This document shows positions 1 through 9,467 of a stretch of DNA of 64,000 bases, one piece after another; position 1 is the first letter of the stretch, and each line of letters opens with the position of its first letter. Origin of the DNA: an uncultured Rhodospirillaceae bacterium. GTDB taxonomy: Bacteria > Pseudomonadota > Alphaproteobacteria > Rhodospirillales > UBA2165. The stretch spans positions 1 through 64,000 of the forward strand of contig CAJWAR010000010.1 of NCBI GenBank assembly GCA_913020445.1, read 5' to 3'. A program made the translations under genes and the position numbers. Under the pieces are notes generated by a model that saw nothing but the letters and a program-made list of their open reading frames with translations, did not search any database and was not told where the DNA came from.

Positions 1-68
1 TTTAGTTGGGCGTGCGAAATCCCGACAATTATGCTGCCGGGTTAACACTTCTGATAACTGATGGGTAT

Positions 69-96
69 TAATGCAGGGGCGCTAATGCAGGGGTGC
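69..96. repeat. Tandem 14-bp duplication over a stop codon
   Basis: Two adjacent 14-bp units, TAATGCAGGGGCGC and TAATGCAGGGGTGC, differ at one base. The second unit contains the last codons and stop of the minus-strand gene that ends at 82; the first lies just beyond it. It looks like a recent slippage duplication of the gene's 3' end. Confidence 0.8.
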
Positions 97-942
97 GAGG
101 CCAGAATTGGCCGCCAGAGCACTGATCGCTTCCATCGAATAGCGCCGCAGTTTCAAATCTTTCAGCAGATCGATTTCAATCACTGCTTCCGGATCAAGCT
201 GGCGGTCCATGATTGACGTGACGAAATTAATCAAATCTCGTGTCTGACCAGGGTAAGACAGCACGTTGCTAATCAATTCGCGGCGTATAAGTGCCGGAAA
301 GGCGATGATTTCCATAACCAGGAGTTTTTTAACAGTCTCGGGAATTTGCAGGCTGCGAAACAGGCTGTCGAGACAAAAACTATAAATGCCAAAATCCAAC
401 CGGCCGGCGACTTCCTGGGTAAAAGCCTTAAATTCCTCGACAAATGGTTTGGCGGTTATTTTTTGGTCCATCAATTGCTTAACCAAACCAAGAAATTCGC
501 GGTAACGTTTTCGAGCCGGGCTGATTTTACCGCCAAGATGCGCCTCAATCTCACGAATTTCGGATTCCCGAAAGCGAGCCTCGATCAGCGTTTTAGCGGA
601 ATATAGCACATCTTCAGAAAGTGTTTGCTCCTCAATCAAATGGAACAAACGTTCATACTTATCGCGATCTTTACCGCTCAGATGGGTAATTCTACCGCTC
701 AGTGGCATCAGCGCCGCTTCGGCGACCAAATTATCTTTGGAATAGATCGCCGCCACGGCAGCCGCCTCATGAATCACCGACTTATCTTGAAAATCATCGG
801 TAATAATAAATCGCGTACCAGAGGCGACCGTTAGATATCGGCCTAACTTGGCACAGGCGAGGAAATGATCCGCTAGATCATAACTCGGTATCAAACCTGG
901 GGAATCGCCGATTATTTGCTGAGAAGGGTCAGTGGTGGTCAT
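82..942 (-). CDS. Unrecognised helical protein (family A, copy 1)
   Basis: A 286-residue cytoplasmic protein without signal peptide or membrane segment. I do not recognise the family. It is rich in predicted helix. Residues 144-231 match residues 160-246 of the protein at 57843-58658: both have RKRY, then FVEEF or FVAEF at nearly the same offset (23 and 24 residues), then a helix of the form I-x5-K-x2-L ending in L-I-R-x-E-(L/I)-I. The two are therefore distant paralogues, possibly with a HEAT-like helical fold (inference). No good Shine-Dalgarno is visible before the ATG at 942. The gene is divergent from hemN, sharing a 161-bp spacer. Function unknown. Confidence 0.85.
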   Translation of the reverse strand: MTTTDPSQQIIGDSPGLIPSYDLADHFLACAKLGRYLTVASGTRFIITDDFQDKSVIHEAAAVAAIYSKDNLVAEAALMPLSGRITHLSGKDRDKYERLFHLIEEQTLSEDVLYSAKTLIEARFRESEIREIEAHLGGKISPARKRYREFLGLVKQLMDQKITAKPFVEEFKAFTQEVAGRLDFGIYSFCLDSLFRSLQIPETVKKLLVMEIIAFPALIRRELISNVLSYPGQTRDLINFVTSIMDRQLDPEAVIEIDLLKDLKLRRYSMEAISALAANSGLAPLH

Positions 943-1103
943 AGAGACAATAACTCGCTATAATTTTCCCTGGAATTACCTTGGGAATTATACGCGCTTC
1001 TTTCTTAAAATTCTACAAATCTCCCGGTTTTAAAATTGGGATAATTTGACTGCATTGTCGAGCAACAACACAATACCAGATTAGAACGGTTATAAAATAT
1101 AAT

Positions 1104-2462
1104 ATGAACCAATTGGCAAATAAATATGATTTTCGGGTACCACGTTATACGAGTTACCCAACGGCGCCGCATTTTCATGATGGCATAAATGGCGAGACGG
1201 CATCTCAATGGTTGTCCGAGCTAGATCCTGCCGATCCATTGTCGCTTTATTTTCATATTCCGTTTTGCGATTCCATGTGCTGGTTCTGCGGCTGTTACAC
1301 CAAAATCGTCAATCGTTATGACCCCATTGCCGCCTATCTGGAGACTTTGTTACAAGAAGTAGATTTGGTTGCGGAAAAACTTCCCGGCCGTTTTAAAGCC
1401 CAACACCTGCACTGGGGAGGCGGTAGCCCGACCATGCTAACGCCGCCTGATTGGCAGCGCCTCATTGACCGATTACGCGAGCGTTTTGATATTGCCGATG
1501 CCGCTGAAATCGCGGTCGAACTGGACCCGCGCGACGCGACCGAAGACTATATCAAAGGTATCAGTGAGGCTGGCGTTAATCGGGCAAGCATCGGGGTGCA
1601 GGATTTTCATCCCGAAGTTCAAGAAGCGATCAATCGTATTCAGCCCTTCGAAGTCACCAAGCAGGTCATCGATTGGTTGCGTCAGTATGGCATCAACTCG
1701 ATCAACATGGATTTAATGTATGGCTTGCCGCATCAAACGGTCGCCCGGGTAGCCGATCAGGTTGATAAGGCGGTCTCGCTCGAGCCTCAGCGGATTGCAC
1801 TCTTTGGCTATGCTCATGTGCCGTGGATGAAAGAGCATCAGAAATTGATCTCAGAAGCTGATCTGCCGGACGCCGATGCCAGGTGGGATCAAGCAGAAGC
1901 CGCGTCTGATCGCCTGGTCGAGCTTGGCTACGTACGGATCGGCTTCGATCATTTTGCCCGCCCCAATGATAGTTTGGCGGTAGCTTTAAAAAATGGCACG
2001 CTGCAGCGAAACTTCCAAGGTTATACGGCTGACAAAGCGGCGACTCTCATTGGTTTAGGTGCTTCCGCCATCAGTTCGCTGCCACAAGGTTATCTGCAAA
2101 ATCACTTGCCGATGAAGACCCATAAAACTGCCATTGAACAGTCGCAAATACCGACAGCCCGGGGCATTGCGATTGACCAAAATGATTTGCTGCGCCGCAA
2201 GATTATCGAACATCTGATGTGTGATATGAGTGTAAATTTGGCCGCTGTCTGTGCCGAATTCGGTACCAAACCCGAGGATTTGAGTGCCGAGATTGACCGC
2301 CTGGCGCCCTATATCGAAGATGGCATTTGTATTTACGATAACTTCAAAATTTCGATCAATGAGGAGGCGCGGCCCTTTGTCCGCCTGATCGCGGCAGCTT
2401 TTGATAGCTATTTAAACGACGCCGCTAATAGCGAAACCAAGCGACACTCACGTGCCGTCTAG
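1104..2462 (+). CDS. hemN: Oxygen-independent coproporphyrinogen III dehydrogenase
   Basis: Radical-SAM enzyme that decarboxylates coproporphyrinogen III to protoporphyrinogen IX without oxygen. The 452 residues are the usual HemN length. The N-terminal PRYTSYPTA signature (13-21) and the cluster motif HIPFCxxxCxFCxC with C55, C59, C62 and C64 are intact; the extra cysteine after the CX3CX2C is typical of true HemN rather than HemW. GGGSPT lies at 105-110. The 3' end overlaps the convergent downstream gene by 15 bp. I looked for an FNR/Anr box upstream and found no convincing one. With hemA at 24.2 kb, this window holds two tetrapyrrole genes in different places. Confidence 0.95.
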   Translation: MNQLANKYDFRVPRYTSYPTAPHFHDGINGETASQWLSELDPADPLSLYFHIPFCDSMCWFCGCYTKIVNRYDPIAAYLETLLQEVDLVAEKLPGRFKAQHLHWGGGSPTMLTPPDWQRLIDRLRERFDIADAAEIAVELDPRDATEDYIKGISEAGVNRASIGVQDFHPEVQEAINRIQPFEVTKQVIDWLRQYGINSINMDLMYGLPHQTVARVADQVDKAVSLEPQRIALFGYAHVPWMKEHQKLISEADLPDADARWDQAEAASDRLVELGYVRIGFDHFARPNDSLAVALKNGTLQRNFQGYTADKAATLIGLGASAISSLPQGYLQNHLPMKTHKTAIEQSQIPTARGIAIDQNDLLRRKIIEHLMCDMSVNLAAVCAEFGTKPEDLSAEIDRLAPYIEDGICIYDNFKISINEEARPFVRLIAAAFDSYLNDAANSETKRHSRAV

Positions 2463-3473
2463 CTCAGGTAATAAGCGTATTCTAATTTCTTCAGCAATTT
2501 GACCGGCAGCATCCAATTTACCTGGAGGTGGCGTAGCGGAAATCTCTACGCCCGGCGCCAATAATTGGGCATAATTATTTTCACATAGTTCCGCGACCAA
2601 GCGTCGATGTTTGTCGCCCAAAAAACCCTCCGGCGCAAAAATATGAACCGGCTTGCCGGAGGCACAGACTTCTGAACACATTGAAGTGGAGTCGCCGGTA
2701 ACGATTAGTTGGTCAGCCATGGCAATAATTCCCAAATAAGGGTTCTCAATTGCCGAGTCCTCGAGCGACCAGCGATAGACGAAAGCGGGCTCAATTTCGG
2801 TATTTGTCAGCCCAGACAATACGGCGTCCAAAGCGCTGCCTGTGCGCGGGCTGGATGTTACGATGAAGCTACCGCCAAGTTGTTTCACCAGATCACCAGA
2901 TTGCCGGCCAAGCTCCCGAGCCATTTCAGCAGTAAACGGCCGCCGCTTGGTCGCACCTCCGAGCACGAGACCAATAAGCGGTTTTTCAAACTCAGAAAAT
3001 TCGGCATGCCAACGCACGCGAGCTTCTGAAAGGCTGCTATTTCCAATACCGTGCGGCGCGCCGATTGTTCGCATGATATTTGGGTTGTCTTGTACAGCGC
3101 CGTCATGATTGGGCACCGCAATTAGATCAAAATCACGGATCGCGCTATCGCCTGGATTCATAATATGTACGAGGCAGCAATCATCCAAACTTTGCTTTTT
3201 AATATAGCGCGCAACCGATCCGGACCGGCGTCCGGCCGCAATAACCAAATCGGGCCAGGGCGATTTAATCTCCGACTTGGAAGACTCCGATAAGCCACGT
3301 AAGGACGCACCAATCAAAAGGTTCGGCAGTTCCGCAAAACGAATCCAATTTAGCTTTTTTTCCTCAAATGGCAGGCCGAGCGATTTGGCAACGGCGCGCG
3401 TTTGATTTCCGGTTCCCGGACGTTCGTCAATGAGAGCCCAGATAACCGGCTCAATACTGGGAGTTTTATTCAT
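2448..3473 (-). CDS. ELM1/GtrOC1-family protein (DUF1022)
   Basis: A 341-residue protein of the family named after plant mitochondrial fission factor ELM1, which in bacteria looks like a glycosyltransferase-B-like nucleotide-sugar protein. Visible features are the N-terminal DERPGTGNQTRA segment, an AAGRRSG loop near residue 83, a GGATKRRPF loop in the second half, and a C-terminal TGDSTSMCSEVCASGKPV segment resembling the donor-binding part of GT-B folds. No signal peptide. It ends inside the convergent hemN 3' end. Bacterial function is not established; a role in envelope glycan synthesis is inference. Confidence 0.85.
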   Translation of the reverse strand: MNKTPSIEPVIWALIDERPGTGNQTRAVAKSLGLPFEEKKLNWIRFAELPNLLIGASLRGLSESSKSEIKSPWPDLVIAAGRRSGSVARYIKKQSLDDCCLVHIMNPGDSAIRDFDLIAVPNHDGAVQDNPNIMRTIGAPHGIGNSSLSEARVRWHAEFSEFEKPLIGLVLGGATKRRPFTAEMARELGRQSGDLVKQLGGSFIVTSSPRTGSALDAVLSGLTNTEIEPAFVYRWSLEDSAIENPYLGIIAMADQLIVTGDSTSMCSEVCASGKPVHIFAPEGFLGDKHRRLVAELCENNYAQLLAPGVEISATPPPGKLDAAGQIAEEIRIRLLPELDGT

Positions 3474-3634
3474 ATTTTTTACAATTTACTCACGTTTTTA
3501 TTCAATTTGTTCACCTTGTGGTTATCCAGCATACAATTTTTCATTAATTACTGGAAAATGAGAATCACAATACCTATTTAGAAGTTGTAGTTATACTAAA
3601 ACGTGTCGAATTTCACATTGGGAATATTGATTAA

Positions 3635-3952
3635 ATGTCGACAAGCAAAGCTTTATTCGCAGTAGGCCAATTGGTCCATCACAAACGTTTCGACTATCGG
3701 GGCGTTGTCATTGATGTCGATGCGGAGTTTCATGGCACTGAAGACTGGTACACGCAGATGGCCGCGTCGAAACCACCGAAAGACAATCCCTGGTACCATG
3801 TATTGGTCGACGAAAGTGATCTCAGAACCTATGTCGCCCAGCGCAATCTTGAGCCTGATGAAACCGGTGAACCCGTTCGTCACCCTGACGTCCGGATGCA
3901 TTTTAGCGGTATGACCGATGAAGGTTATACGATCCGCCGCCAGGAAAATTAA
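3635..3952 (+). CDS. hspQ: Heat shock protein HspQ
   Basis: A 105-residue YccV-type protein, the normal HspQ length. In E. coli HspQ is a heat-induced factor that binds hemimethylated DNA and modulates Lon substrate degradation. Recognisable are the N-terminal F-x-VGQLVHHKRFDYRGVV beta segment, the W-Y-H-V-L-V-D core, and the YVAQRNLEPD segment before the C-terminal strand. It stands alone between two minus-strand genes with its own 160-bp AT-rich upstream region. I could not find a convincing RpoH promoter there. Confidence 0.93.
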   Translation: MSTSKALFAVGQLVHHKRFDYRGVVIDVDAEFHGTEDWYTQMAASKPPKDNPWYHVLVDESDLRTYVAQRNLEPDETGEPVRHPDVRMHFSGMTDEGYTIRRQEN

Positions 3953-3955
3953 TCC

Positions 3956-5926
3956 CTATTCAATACCCAATACTTCGATGAGTGGTTTGAGCTGTTCGGC
4001 ATATTGCTGCCAGCGGCCAACCGAACGAGTATATACCGGTTCGCGCACTTGGGTACTTGATGCCGTCTGAACCGCACCCTCGCTGTCATAGAATTTCAAA
4101 CAATTTTCATCCCACGCTAATCCAATGTGCTCGATAATTCGTTTGGCGTTATCGTCAAAATCTGTCACCAAATTTTCATAGTCCAAGGTCAGCACTGGCG
4201 TTGGCAGGCTCTTTTCCCAATGCGCCATTATGATTTGGTACTGTTTGAAATATAGGCCAATCGAGCGAAGATCATTGGTCCACGGCACCGGGTCAGAGAA
4301 ATTTTGGCTGTAACATGAATATCCAACATCGCGTAGATCACGGCGGCAATGGATGATTTTTGCCTTGGGAAATAGGCACGTGACCAGTCCCAGATGGATA
4401 TAGTTAAACGGGTTCTTATCAACGATGCGGGCTGCCGATGCATTGAGCGACTGCAGGTAAGTTAGATATCCTTCCGCCATTTTATTCGTCTCAGCAGAAT
4501 CCAAATTAGTCAGACATGCCGGATAGGTTTCATTATTGCGCTTAAGGTCATTGATGATGTTTTCAATCTCGAGTAATTCTCCGGCGCCGTCTGCTTCGGC
4601 ATGGCTTGCTATGATCCGCTCAACCAAAGTTGTCCCGGTTCTGGGCAGTCCGATGACAAACACCGGCACTTCAGATGCGTGACCCAGTTCTTTAGTCTGA
4701 TCAAAAAAATCAGCGTTGAAAAAATCACGATAGTTTTGAAATTCCGCAGCAAGCTGATCCGCATCAAAGCGATAGCCAAATTTTTCTAAAACTGACAGCC
4801 GCAATTCGTTCGCCCTATCCAAATAGGTGAAGGACGCCGCCATATCCCCCGCTTTCTCCGCCACCCGCGCCAAGGTAAAACCGGCGGTGGCCTTATTGGC
4901 ATCGGTGACATCGTCGCGCTTAATGATAGATTTTAGATGGCTTAAATTATCCGCAGAGAGGTCTTCAGTACCGGCACTGATGATATCGAAATAGCTTTGC
5001 GAGATATCCGGATCGAGGGTGATAACTTGCTTAAATCTTTCAACGGCGTTGATCTTGTCGCCCTTTTGCAGCAGCAGACTACCGATTGATTGAACTGTCG
5101 AAGCCGAATTCGGATTGATTTCAAGGGCTCGATTTAAGTTTTTCTCGGCTTCGTCATAGTCAGCCAGAATATTCTGCACGCCGGCCAGCGCGACATAACC
5201 TTTGGTCTGATCGGGATTGAGCTCGATATATTTTTTGAAAGCTTCAATGGCTGCGGTATACGCCATGCGAAGCAACAAAATGCCACCCAGCACATGATAG
5301 ACCGATGCATGATCCGGGTGTCGTTCGATGATTGTTAGGCAGAGGTATTCGGCTTCGGCAATTTCACCGGCGCCTTTGAGCGCTTCAGCTAAATTGGTCT
5401 GCCCGACAACGAAGCTCGGATCACCAGCAACGGCCTGACGAAAAGTCTCAACCGCCTTATCGTTTTGCTCCAAATTTCGATAGGCTGTGCCAAGGTTGTT
5501 TAAATATTCCGGGTTATTTGGCGCCAGATTTGTAGCTTTCGTTAACGAGGCGCACGCGGCTTCAAATTTCTTTTGGCCCAAACGCGAGATGCCAAGATGA
5601 TGCCAAGCTTCAGCGTTTTCTGCGGCCAACCGGGTCGCAGCCTCGGCGGCTTCCTCGGCGGCCGCAAAGCGCCCCAACATGTTCAATACAATGGCAAAAT
5701 TGGTGCGATAGAGCGCGCTCTCGCCATTCAGTTTTACCGCCCGGCCGATGAATTCGGCGGCTTGTTCACCTTGGCCCAATTGATGATGAACCAGGCCGCA
5801 GAGATGCAAGCCGTCCGGCTGATCAGGTTCAATCTCAAGCGCTTTTTGGTAAAGCGGCAGGGCGTCCTGCAAGCGCCCGGCCTGATGATGGGCTAACGCT
5901 TCCTGTAATAACGACCCGGCATTCAT
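3956..5926 (-). CDS. TPR-repeat sulfotransferase (downstream copy)
   Basis: A 656-residue fusion. The N-terminal about 400 residues are consecutive tetratricopeptide repeats; the C-terminus is a PAPS-dependent sulfotransferase. The 5'-phosphosulfate loop VIGLPRTGTTLVE is near residue 425 and the 3'-phosphate motif CRRDLRDVG near 529. I place the start at 5926, not further upstream: a GGAG lies at good distance, and the ATG overlaps the stop of the upstream homologue as ATGA, so the two are translationally coupled. The acceptor is unknown; the TPRs suggest a protein or polysaccharide-complex target (inference). No signal peptide. Confidence 0.9.
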   Translation of the reverse strand: MNAGSLLQEALAHHQAGRLQDALPLYQKALEIEPDQPDGLHLCGLVHHQLGQGEQAAEFIGRAVKLNGESALYRTNFAIVLNMLGRFAAAEEAAEAATRLAAENAEAWHHLGISRLGQKKFEAACASLTKATNLAPNNPEYLNNLGTAYRNLEQNDKAVETFRQAVAGDPSFVVGQTNLAEALKGAGEIAEAEYLCLTIIERHPDHASVYHVLGGILLLRMAYTAAIEAFKKYIELNPDQTKGYVALAGVQNILADYDEAEKNLNRALEINPNSASTVQSIGSLLLQKGDKINAVERFKQVITLDPDISQSYFDIISAGTEDLSADNLSHLKSIIKRDDVTDANKATAGFTLARVAEKAGDMAASFTYLDRANELRLSVLEKFGYRFDADQLAAEFQNYRDFFNADFFDQTKELGHASEVPVFVIGLPRTGTTLVERIIASHAEADGAGELLEIENIINDLKRNNETYPACLTNLDSAETNKMAEGYLTYLQSLNASAARIVDKNPFNYIHLGLVTCLFPKAKIIHCRRDLRDVGYSCYSQNFSDPVPWTNDLRSIGLYFKQYQIIMAHWEKSLPTPVLTLDYENLVTDFDDNAKRIIEHIGLAWDENCLKFYDSEGAVQTASSTQVREPVYTRSVGRWQQYAEQLKPLIEVLGIE

Positions 5927-7914
5927 TCTTTGATCTCCAACACCTCGGTCAAAGGTGAAAGCTGTTCGGCAAATTCCTGCCAGCGGCCAATCGAGCTCGC
6001 ATAGACGGGCTCCCTCACCTGCCATTTCGACGCCGTCTTCACCCGGCTTTCGGTGGTATGAAAATCCATCACCTCGTTTTGCCAGTCGAGCTCTAAAAAT
6101 TCAATGATGCGGCGGCTCTCTGCCGCCGGGTCAGCAACCAGCTCTTCGTAAACCACATCCAGCATCGGCAGCGAAAGGTTTTCCCGCCAATGCGCCATCA
6201 GATCCTCATAAGCATTTGTGTAATGGCCGATATGAGCGAGATCACAACTCCAGGGATGAGGCTGCACAAAATTTTGCTGATAGCACGAGAGACCCATGTC
6301 TCGCGCATCCCGCCGGCAGTGAACGATTTTGGCATTTGGCAACATTATCTGAATAAGCCAGAGATGGACATAGTTGAAAGGCAGCTTATCGACGACCCGG
6401 GCAGCACCCTCACTTAAGCTTTCGAGCTTGGCCAAATAGGCCGCCGCCGCTTCCTCAATTTGGTCTTTGGCCAACAGCAAAGCACTCGCTGGAAACGCTT
6501 CCTCGCCGCCCGTGGCCTCGATAAAGCCTTTGATCAGATCGGGAATATCAGGCCGCTCGCCAACGCCTTCGGCATCACCATGAGCGGCGATGATTTGCTC
6601 GACCAACGTCGTGCCCGAGCGCGGCATGCCGACAACAAAGACCGGTACCGTGCTATCACTGCCCCACGCGGCACGGTCAGCAAAGAAAGCTTTGGTAAAA
6701 GTTGATTTAAGCTGAGCAAAAGTATCGCGGTGGCGGGCCGGATCAAAAACCAGACCAGTCTCTGCAAGGGTTTCGGCGCGCAATTGATTGCCTTTGCTGT
6801 ACCAGTCAAAAGACTGCGCTTCATCGGTTTGCATCGCCAATGTGAACAACACTTTGATTTTCTGCTCTGGTGTCAACGCAATGTCCGCACCGTCGATAAG
6901 TGCTGTCAGATGTTCAAGCGCCGCTTGATCGAGCGTGGCCTGGCCTGACGTTGCCAGCGCATAATAGGCATCGACATTGTCGGCATCACAGGCAACCGCT
7001 TTTTTAAGGCTCGTCAGTGCATCGTCCATTTGGCCCAACTCGGCATAGCACAGCCCTAAATTAAGATGAGCATGGGTGCTGTTGGGGTTGAGCGTAATTG
7101 CCGATTTGAAAAGTTTTTCCGCTTCATCGAAACGCCCTTGCGTCGAATACAGCGAGGCCAGATTGGAGATCGCCTGATTATGATTGGGCGCCAGATCAAG
7201 CACCAGCAGAAATGCCTGCTCGGCGTCATCGAATTGTTGATTGCGCGACAGCACAACACCGAGGCTTTGCACCGCCGGCACAAAATTGGGATCGATCTTG
7301 AGCGCCGCCCGGCAAACCTCTTCGGCTCGATCCAGCCAATCCATCGCCATATAAGTTGTCGCTAGATTAGAAAATGCGAGCAGGAAGGTAGATTCAATCT
7401 CAATGGCGCGCAGGAACGCAGCTTCCGCCAGATCGTAATGGCCCTGCTGCATGTGCAAATAGCCGAGATTGTTTTCCGCCGCCGCGTTGTTGGGCGCGAA
7501 CTCTATCGCCTTGTCATACGCCGCCTCAGCCTCTTCGAACTTTTTCTGTCCGGCCAAGGCGCGGCCAAGATTATTATAGGCCTCGGCATGCTCCGGATCG
7601 GCTTTGGCCGCGGCAATCGCCGCCTGCTCCGCTTCCGGCCAGCGCGATAGTGCGTTCATGACAATCGCCAAATTGGTGTTGATCGCCGGATTGTGCGGGC
7701 TGATGGCGACGGCCTTACCGATCAACTGGGCGGCATACTCATTGCGGCCCTTCTGGTGGGAAACGAGACCCAGCAAGTGCAGCGCATCGACATTGTCACC
7801 TTGGGCTTTCAAAGCGCGCTTATAGAACTTCTCGGCTTTGTCGAATTGCCCGGCCTGATGCGGCTCGGCGCCACGTGCCACCAGTTCCTGAGCTTTTTGA
7901 ATGTTACGCGCCAT
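5923..7914 (-). CDS. TPR-repeat sulfotransferase (upstream copy)
   Basis: A 663-residue protein with the same architecture as its downstream neighbour: about ten TPRs, then a sulfotransferase domain with the PAPS loop VVGMPRSGTTLVE near residue 425 and CRRDARDMG near 530. Near-identical spacing and the shared C-terminal pattern (VREPVY, then S-x-GRWQ) show a tandem duplication with substantial divergence. The start at 7914 follows a G-rich stretch (GGGGTGG); further upstream codons lack family-like sequence. It heads the two-gene operon and is divergent from pyrE. Sulfated acceptor unknown. Confidence 0.9.
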   Translation of the reverse strand: MARNIQKAQELVARGAEPHQAGQFDKAEKFYKRALKAQGDNVDALHLLGLVSHQKGRNEYAAQLIGKAVAISPHNPAINTNLAIVMNALSRWPEAEQAAIAAAKADPEHAEAYNNLGRALAGQKKFEEAEAAYDKAIEFAPNNAAAENNLGYLHMQQGHYDLAEAAFLRAIEIESTFLLAFSNLATTYMAMDWLDRAEEVCRAALKIDPNFVPAVQSLGVVLSRNQQFDDAEQAFLLVLDLAPNHNQAISNLASLYSTQGRFDEAEKLFKSAITLNPNSTHAHLNLGLCYAELGQMDDALTSLKKAVACDADNVDAYYALATSGQATLDQAALEHLTALIDGADIALTPEQKIKVLFTLAMQTDEAQSFDWYSKGNQLRAETLAETGLVFDPARHRDTFAQLKSTFTKAFFADRAAWGSDSTVPVFVVGMPRSGTTLVEQIIAAHGDAEGVGERPDIPDLIKGFIEATGGEEAFPASALLLAKDQIEEAAAAYLAKLESLSEGAARVVDKLPFNYVHLWLIQIMLPNAKIVHCRRDARDMGLSCYQQNFVQPHPWSCDLAHIGHYTNAYEDLMAHWRENLSLPMLDVVYEELVADPAAESRRIIEFLELDWQNEVMDFHTTESRVKTASKWQVREPVYASSIGRWQEFAEQLSPLTEVLEIKE

Positions 7915-8040
7915 TAAAATATTTCCACCCCAAGAATCCAAATGGGTATTTACGCCTGACAAGTATTTACAAGCCGGCCGAATCCCTCTTAAACCTACTT
8001 TATTATAGATGGGCATCTTATAGAGAGCACGGGGTAATAA

Positions 8041-8724
8041 ATGGTAAACGACGACAGATCACCAGAACAAAAAGCAGCGGGTGCGGCGACGGCTAAAATG
8101 CTGCTCGATATCAAGGCGGTCAACTTCCGACCGAAAGAGCCCTATATCCTCACTGCCGGTTGGGCAAGTCCGGTTTACATTGATTGCCGCTGGGTCATCT
8201 CGTTCCTGGAAGAGCGCCGCAAAATTATCGAACTCGGCGCTGATTTGCTGCGTTCATCAATCAATGTTGAGGCGCTGGATTTAGTCGCCGGTGGTGAGAC
8301 CGCCGGCATCCCCTATGGCGCCTGGCTCTCCGAAGCGCTCGACAAGCCAATGCTCTATATCCGCAAAAAACCGAAAGGCTTTGGCCGCAACGCGCAAATC
8401 GAAGGCGACATGCCGGAAGGCAGTAAAGTGCTGCTGGTCGAGGATTTAGCCACCGATGGCGGCAGTAAAATCATGTTTATCGATGCGCTCCGCGCCGGCG
8501 ATGCCGAAGTAACCGATATATTTGTGGTGTTTTACTACAGCGCTTTCCCGGGCGCTGAGGAAACCATGAAAAAGGCCGGTGTCAATCTGCACTTCCTCGC
8601 CAATTGGTGGGATGTGCTCGAACAGGCCGAAGCCGGCAGCTATTTCTCAGAAGATGATATCCAGGGCGTCAAAGACTTCCTCGCCGACCCGCTCGGCTGG
8701 TCCGCTGCCAATGGCGGGAAATAG
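8041..8724 (+). CDS. pyrE: Orotate phosphoribosyltransferase
   Basis: Makes orotidine 5'-phosphate from orotate and PRPP in pyrimidine biosynthesis. The 227 residues include the PRPP-binding signature VLLVEDLATDGGS at about 130-142 and the upstream lysine-rich loop YIRKKPKGFGRNAQIEG that closes over the active site. It is a single gene with a 126-bp divergent spacer from the sulfotransferase pair, followed by a palindromic repeat that may also end transcription. Confidence 0.96.
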   Translation: MVNDDRSPEQKAAGAATAKMLLDIKAVNFRPKEPYILTAGWASPVYIDCRWVISFLEERRKIIELGADLLRSSINVEALDLVAGGETAGIPYGAWLSEALDKPMLYIRKKPKGFGRNAQIEGDMPEGSKVLLVEDLATDGGSKIMFIDALRAGDAEVTDIFVVFYYSAFPGAEETMKKAGVNLHFLANWWDVLEQAEAGSYFSEDDIQGVKDFLADPLGWSAANGGK

Positions 8725-8743
8725 GGAGAGGTTTCAAACACGC

Positions 8744-8771
8744 CGTCATTCTGGCGAAAGCCAGAATCCAG
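8744..8771. repeat. REP-like palindromic repeat
   Basis: An 8-bp perfect stem ATTCTGGC (8748-8755) with a GAAA tetraloop and GCCAGAAT (8760-8767), bordered by CGTC and CCAG. It matches the widespread proteobacterial intergenic repeat of the form CGTCATTCC-GCGAAAGC-GGAATCCAG. A second weak inverted pair, CTGGAC and GTCCAG, follows at about 8784-8807 and may be a decayed partner arm. Confidence 0.75.
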
Positions 8772-8832
8772 TTCTTCTTTCTGTCTGGACCGCGGGTCGT
8801 AGTCCAGGTTGACTCGTAGGTGCAGAGTAAAC

Positions 8833-9333
8833 CTAACTCCCTCTACTTGGACTGGTCGCGCGGAAATCGGCAATTGCGCGGGTCAGTTCTGAAAGCTCTT
8901 TGCAGCCGCTTGAACACAGGCTTTGAAGATGCGCCTGGTTGCGTCTGGCGCCATTTAGATTACCCAGCTTAAGATACATCTCGCCCTGATATTCGAGCGC
9001 GCCTTTATGATCCGGGTTGATGTCGAGCGCTTCTCTGTAAGCCAGACCAGCCAGCTTGAGATTGCCTTTTTTGCGGTAGGCGAAGCCGAGATAATTATAG
9101 GCGTCGGCATGTTTCCGCTCGAGCTCCAGCACCCGTTTCAAATAGCCGATGGCTTTATCGTATTTGGCGGCATAGACCGCTTTCTTACCATTTTCCAGAT
9201 TTTGCACCGCCTCGCTCTGCGGTGGGTCACCATCGCCGTCGCCACCACCACCGCCCATCGCCAAAACAGGCGTTGAATAAAGCGGCAGTGCCAGCAGCAG
9301 CACTCCAACTATGGCAAAAACCGTATGTTTCAT
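8833..9333 (-). CDS. Periplasmic TPR protein
   Basis: A 166-residue secreted protein. A signal peptide of about 25 residues ends at VLA, followed by a Gly/Asp-rich linker and then three TPR units (about 45-145), with Y-N-Y-LGFAYRKKGNLKLA as the clearest repeat. Two cysteines near the end (CSSGC) could form a disulfide. Likely an adaptor in a periplasmic complex; no partner is apparent. Its 3' end faces pyrE. Confidence 0.85.
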   Translation of the reverse strand: MKHTVFAIVGVLLLALPLYSTPVLAMGGGGGDGDGDPPQSEAVQNLENGKKAVYAAKYDKAIGYLKRVLELERKHADAYNYLGFAYRKKGNLKLAGLAYREALDINPDHKGALEYQGEMYLKLGNLNGARRNQAHLQSLCSSGCKELSELTRAIADFRATSPSRGS

Positions 9334-9467
9334 TGGCGTTCTCCCGAAACTGAATGCTTTCTCTACAATATATACGCCTTGGCGTAAGAATTCTTCCCCT
9401 GATCACGATAATTTCAACATGTTTATTTTAAATTGAGTTGTTGGCTGAAGCCGTTAGAGTTGGGTTT

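Noticed and set aside
1041-1070. Possible FNR/Anr site upstream of hemN
   Set aside because: TTGAC and GTCGA are present, but spacing and half-site sequence do not fit TTGAT-N4-ATCAA.
3515-3535. DnaA-box-like TTATCCAGC
   Set aside because: Single, imperfect, and without the cluster or neighbouring genes expected at an alphaproteobacterial origin.
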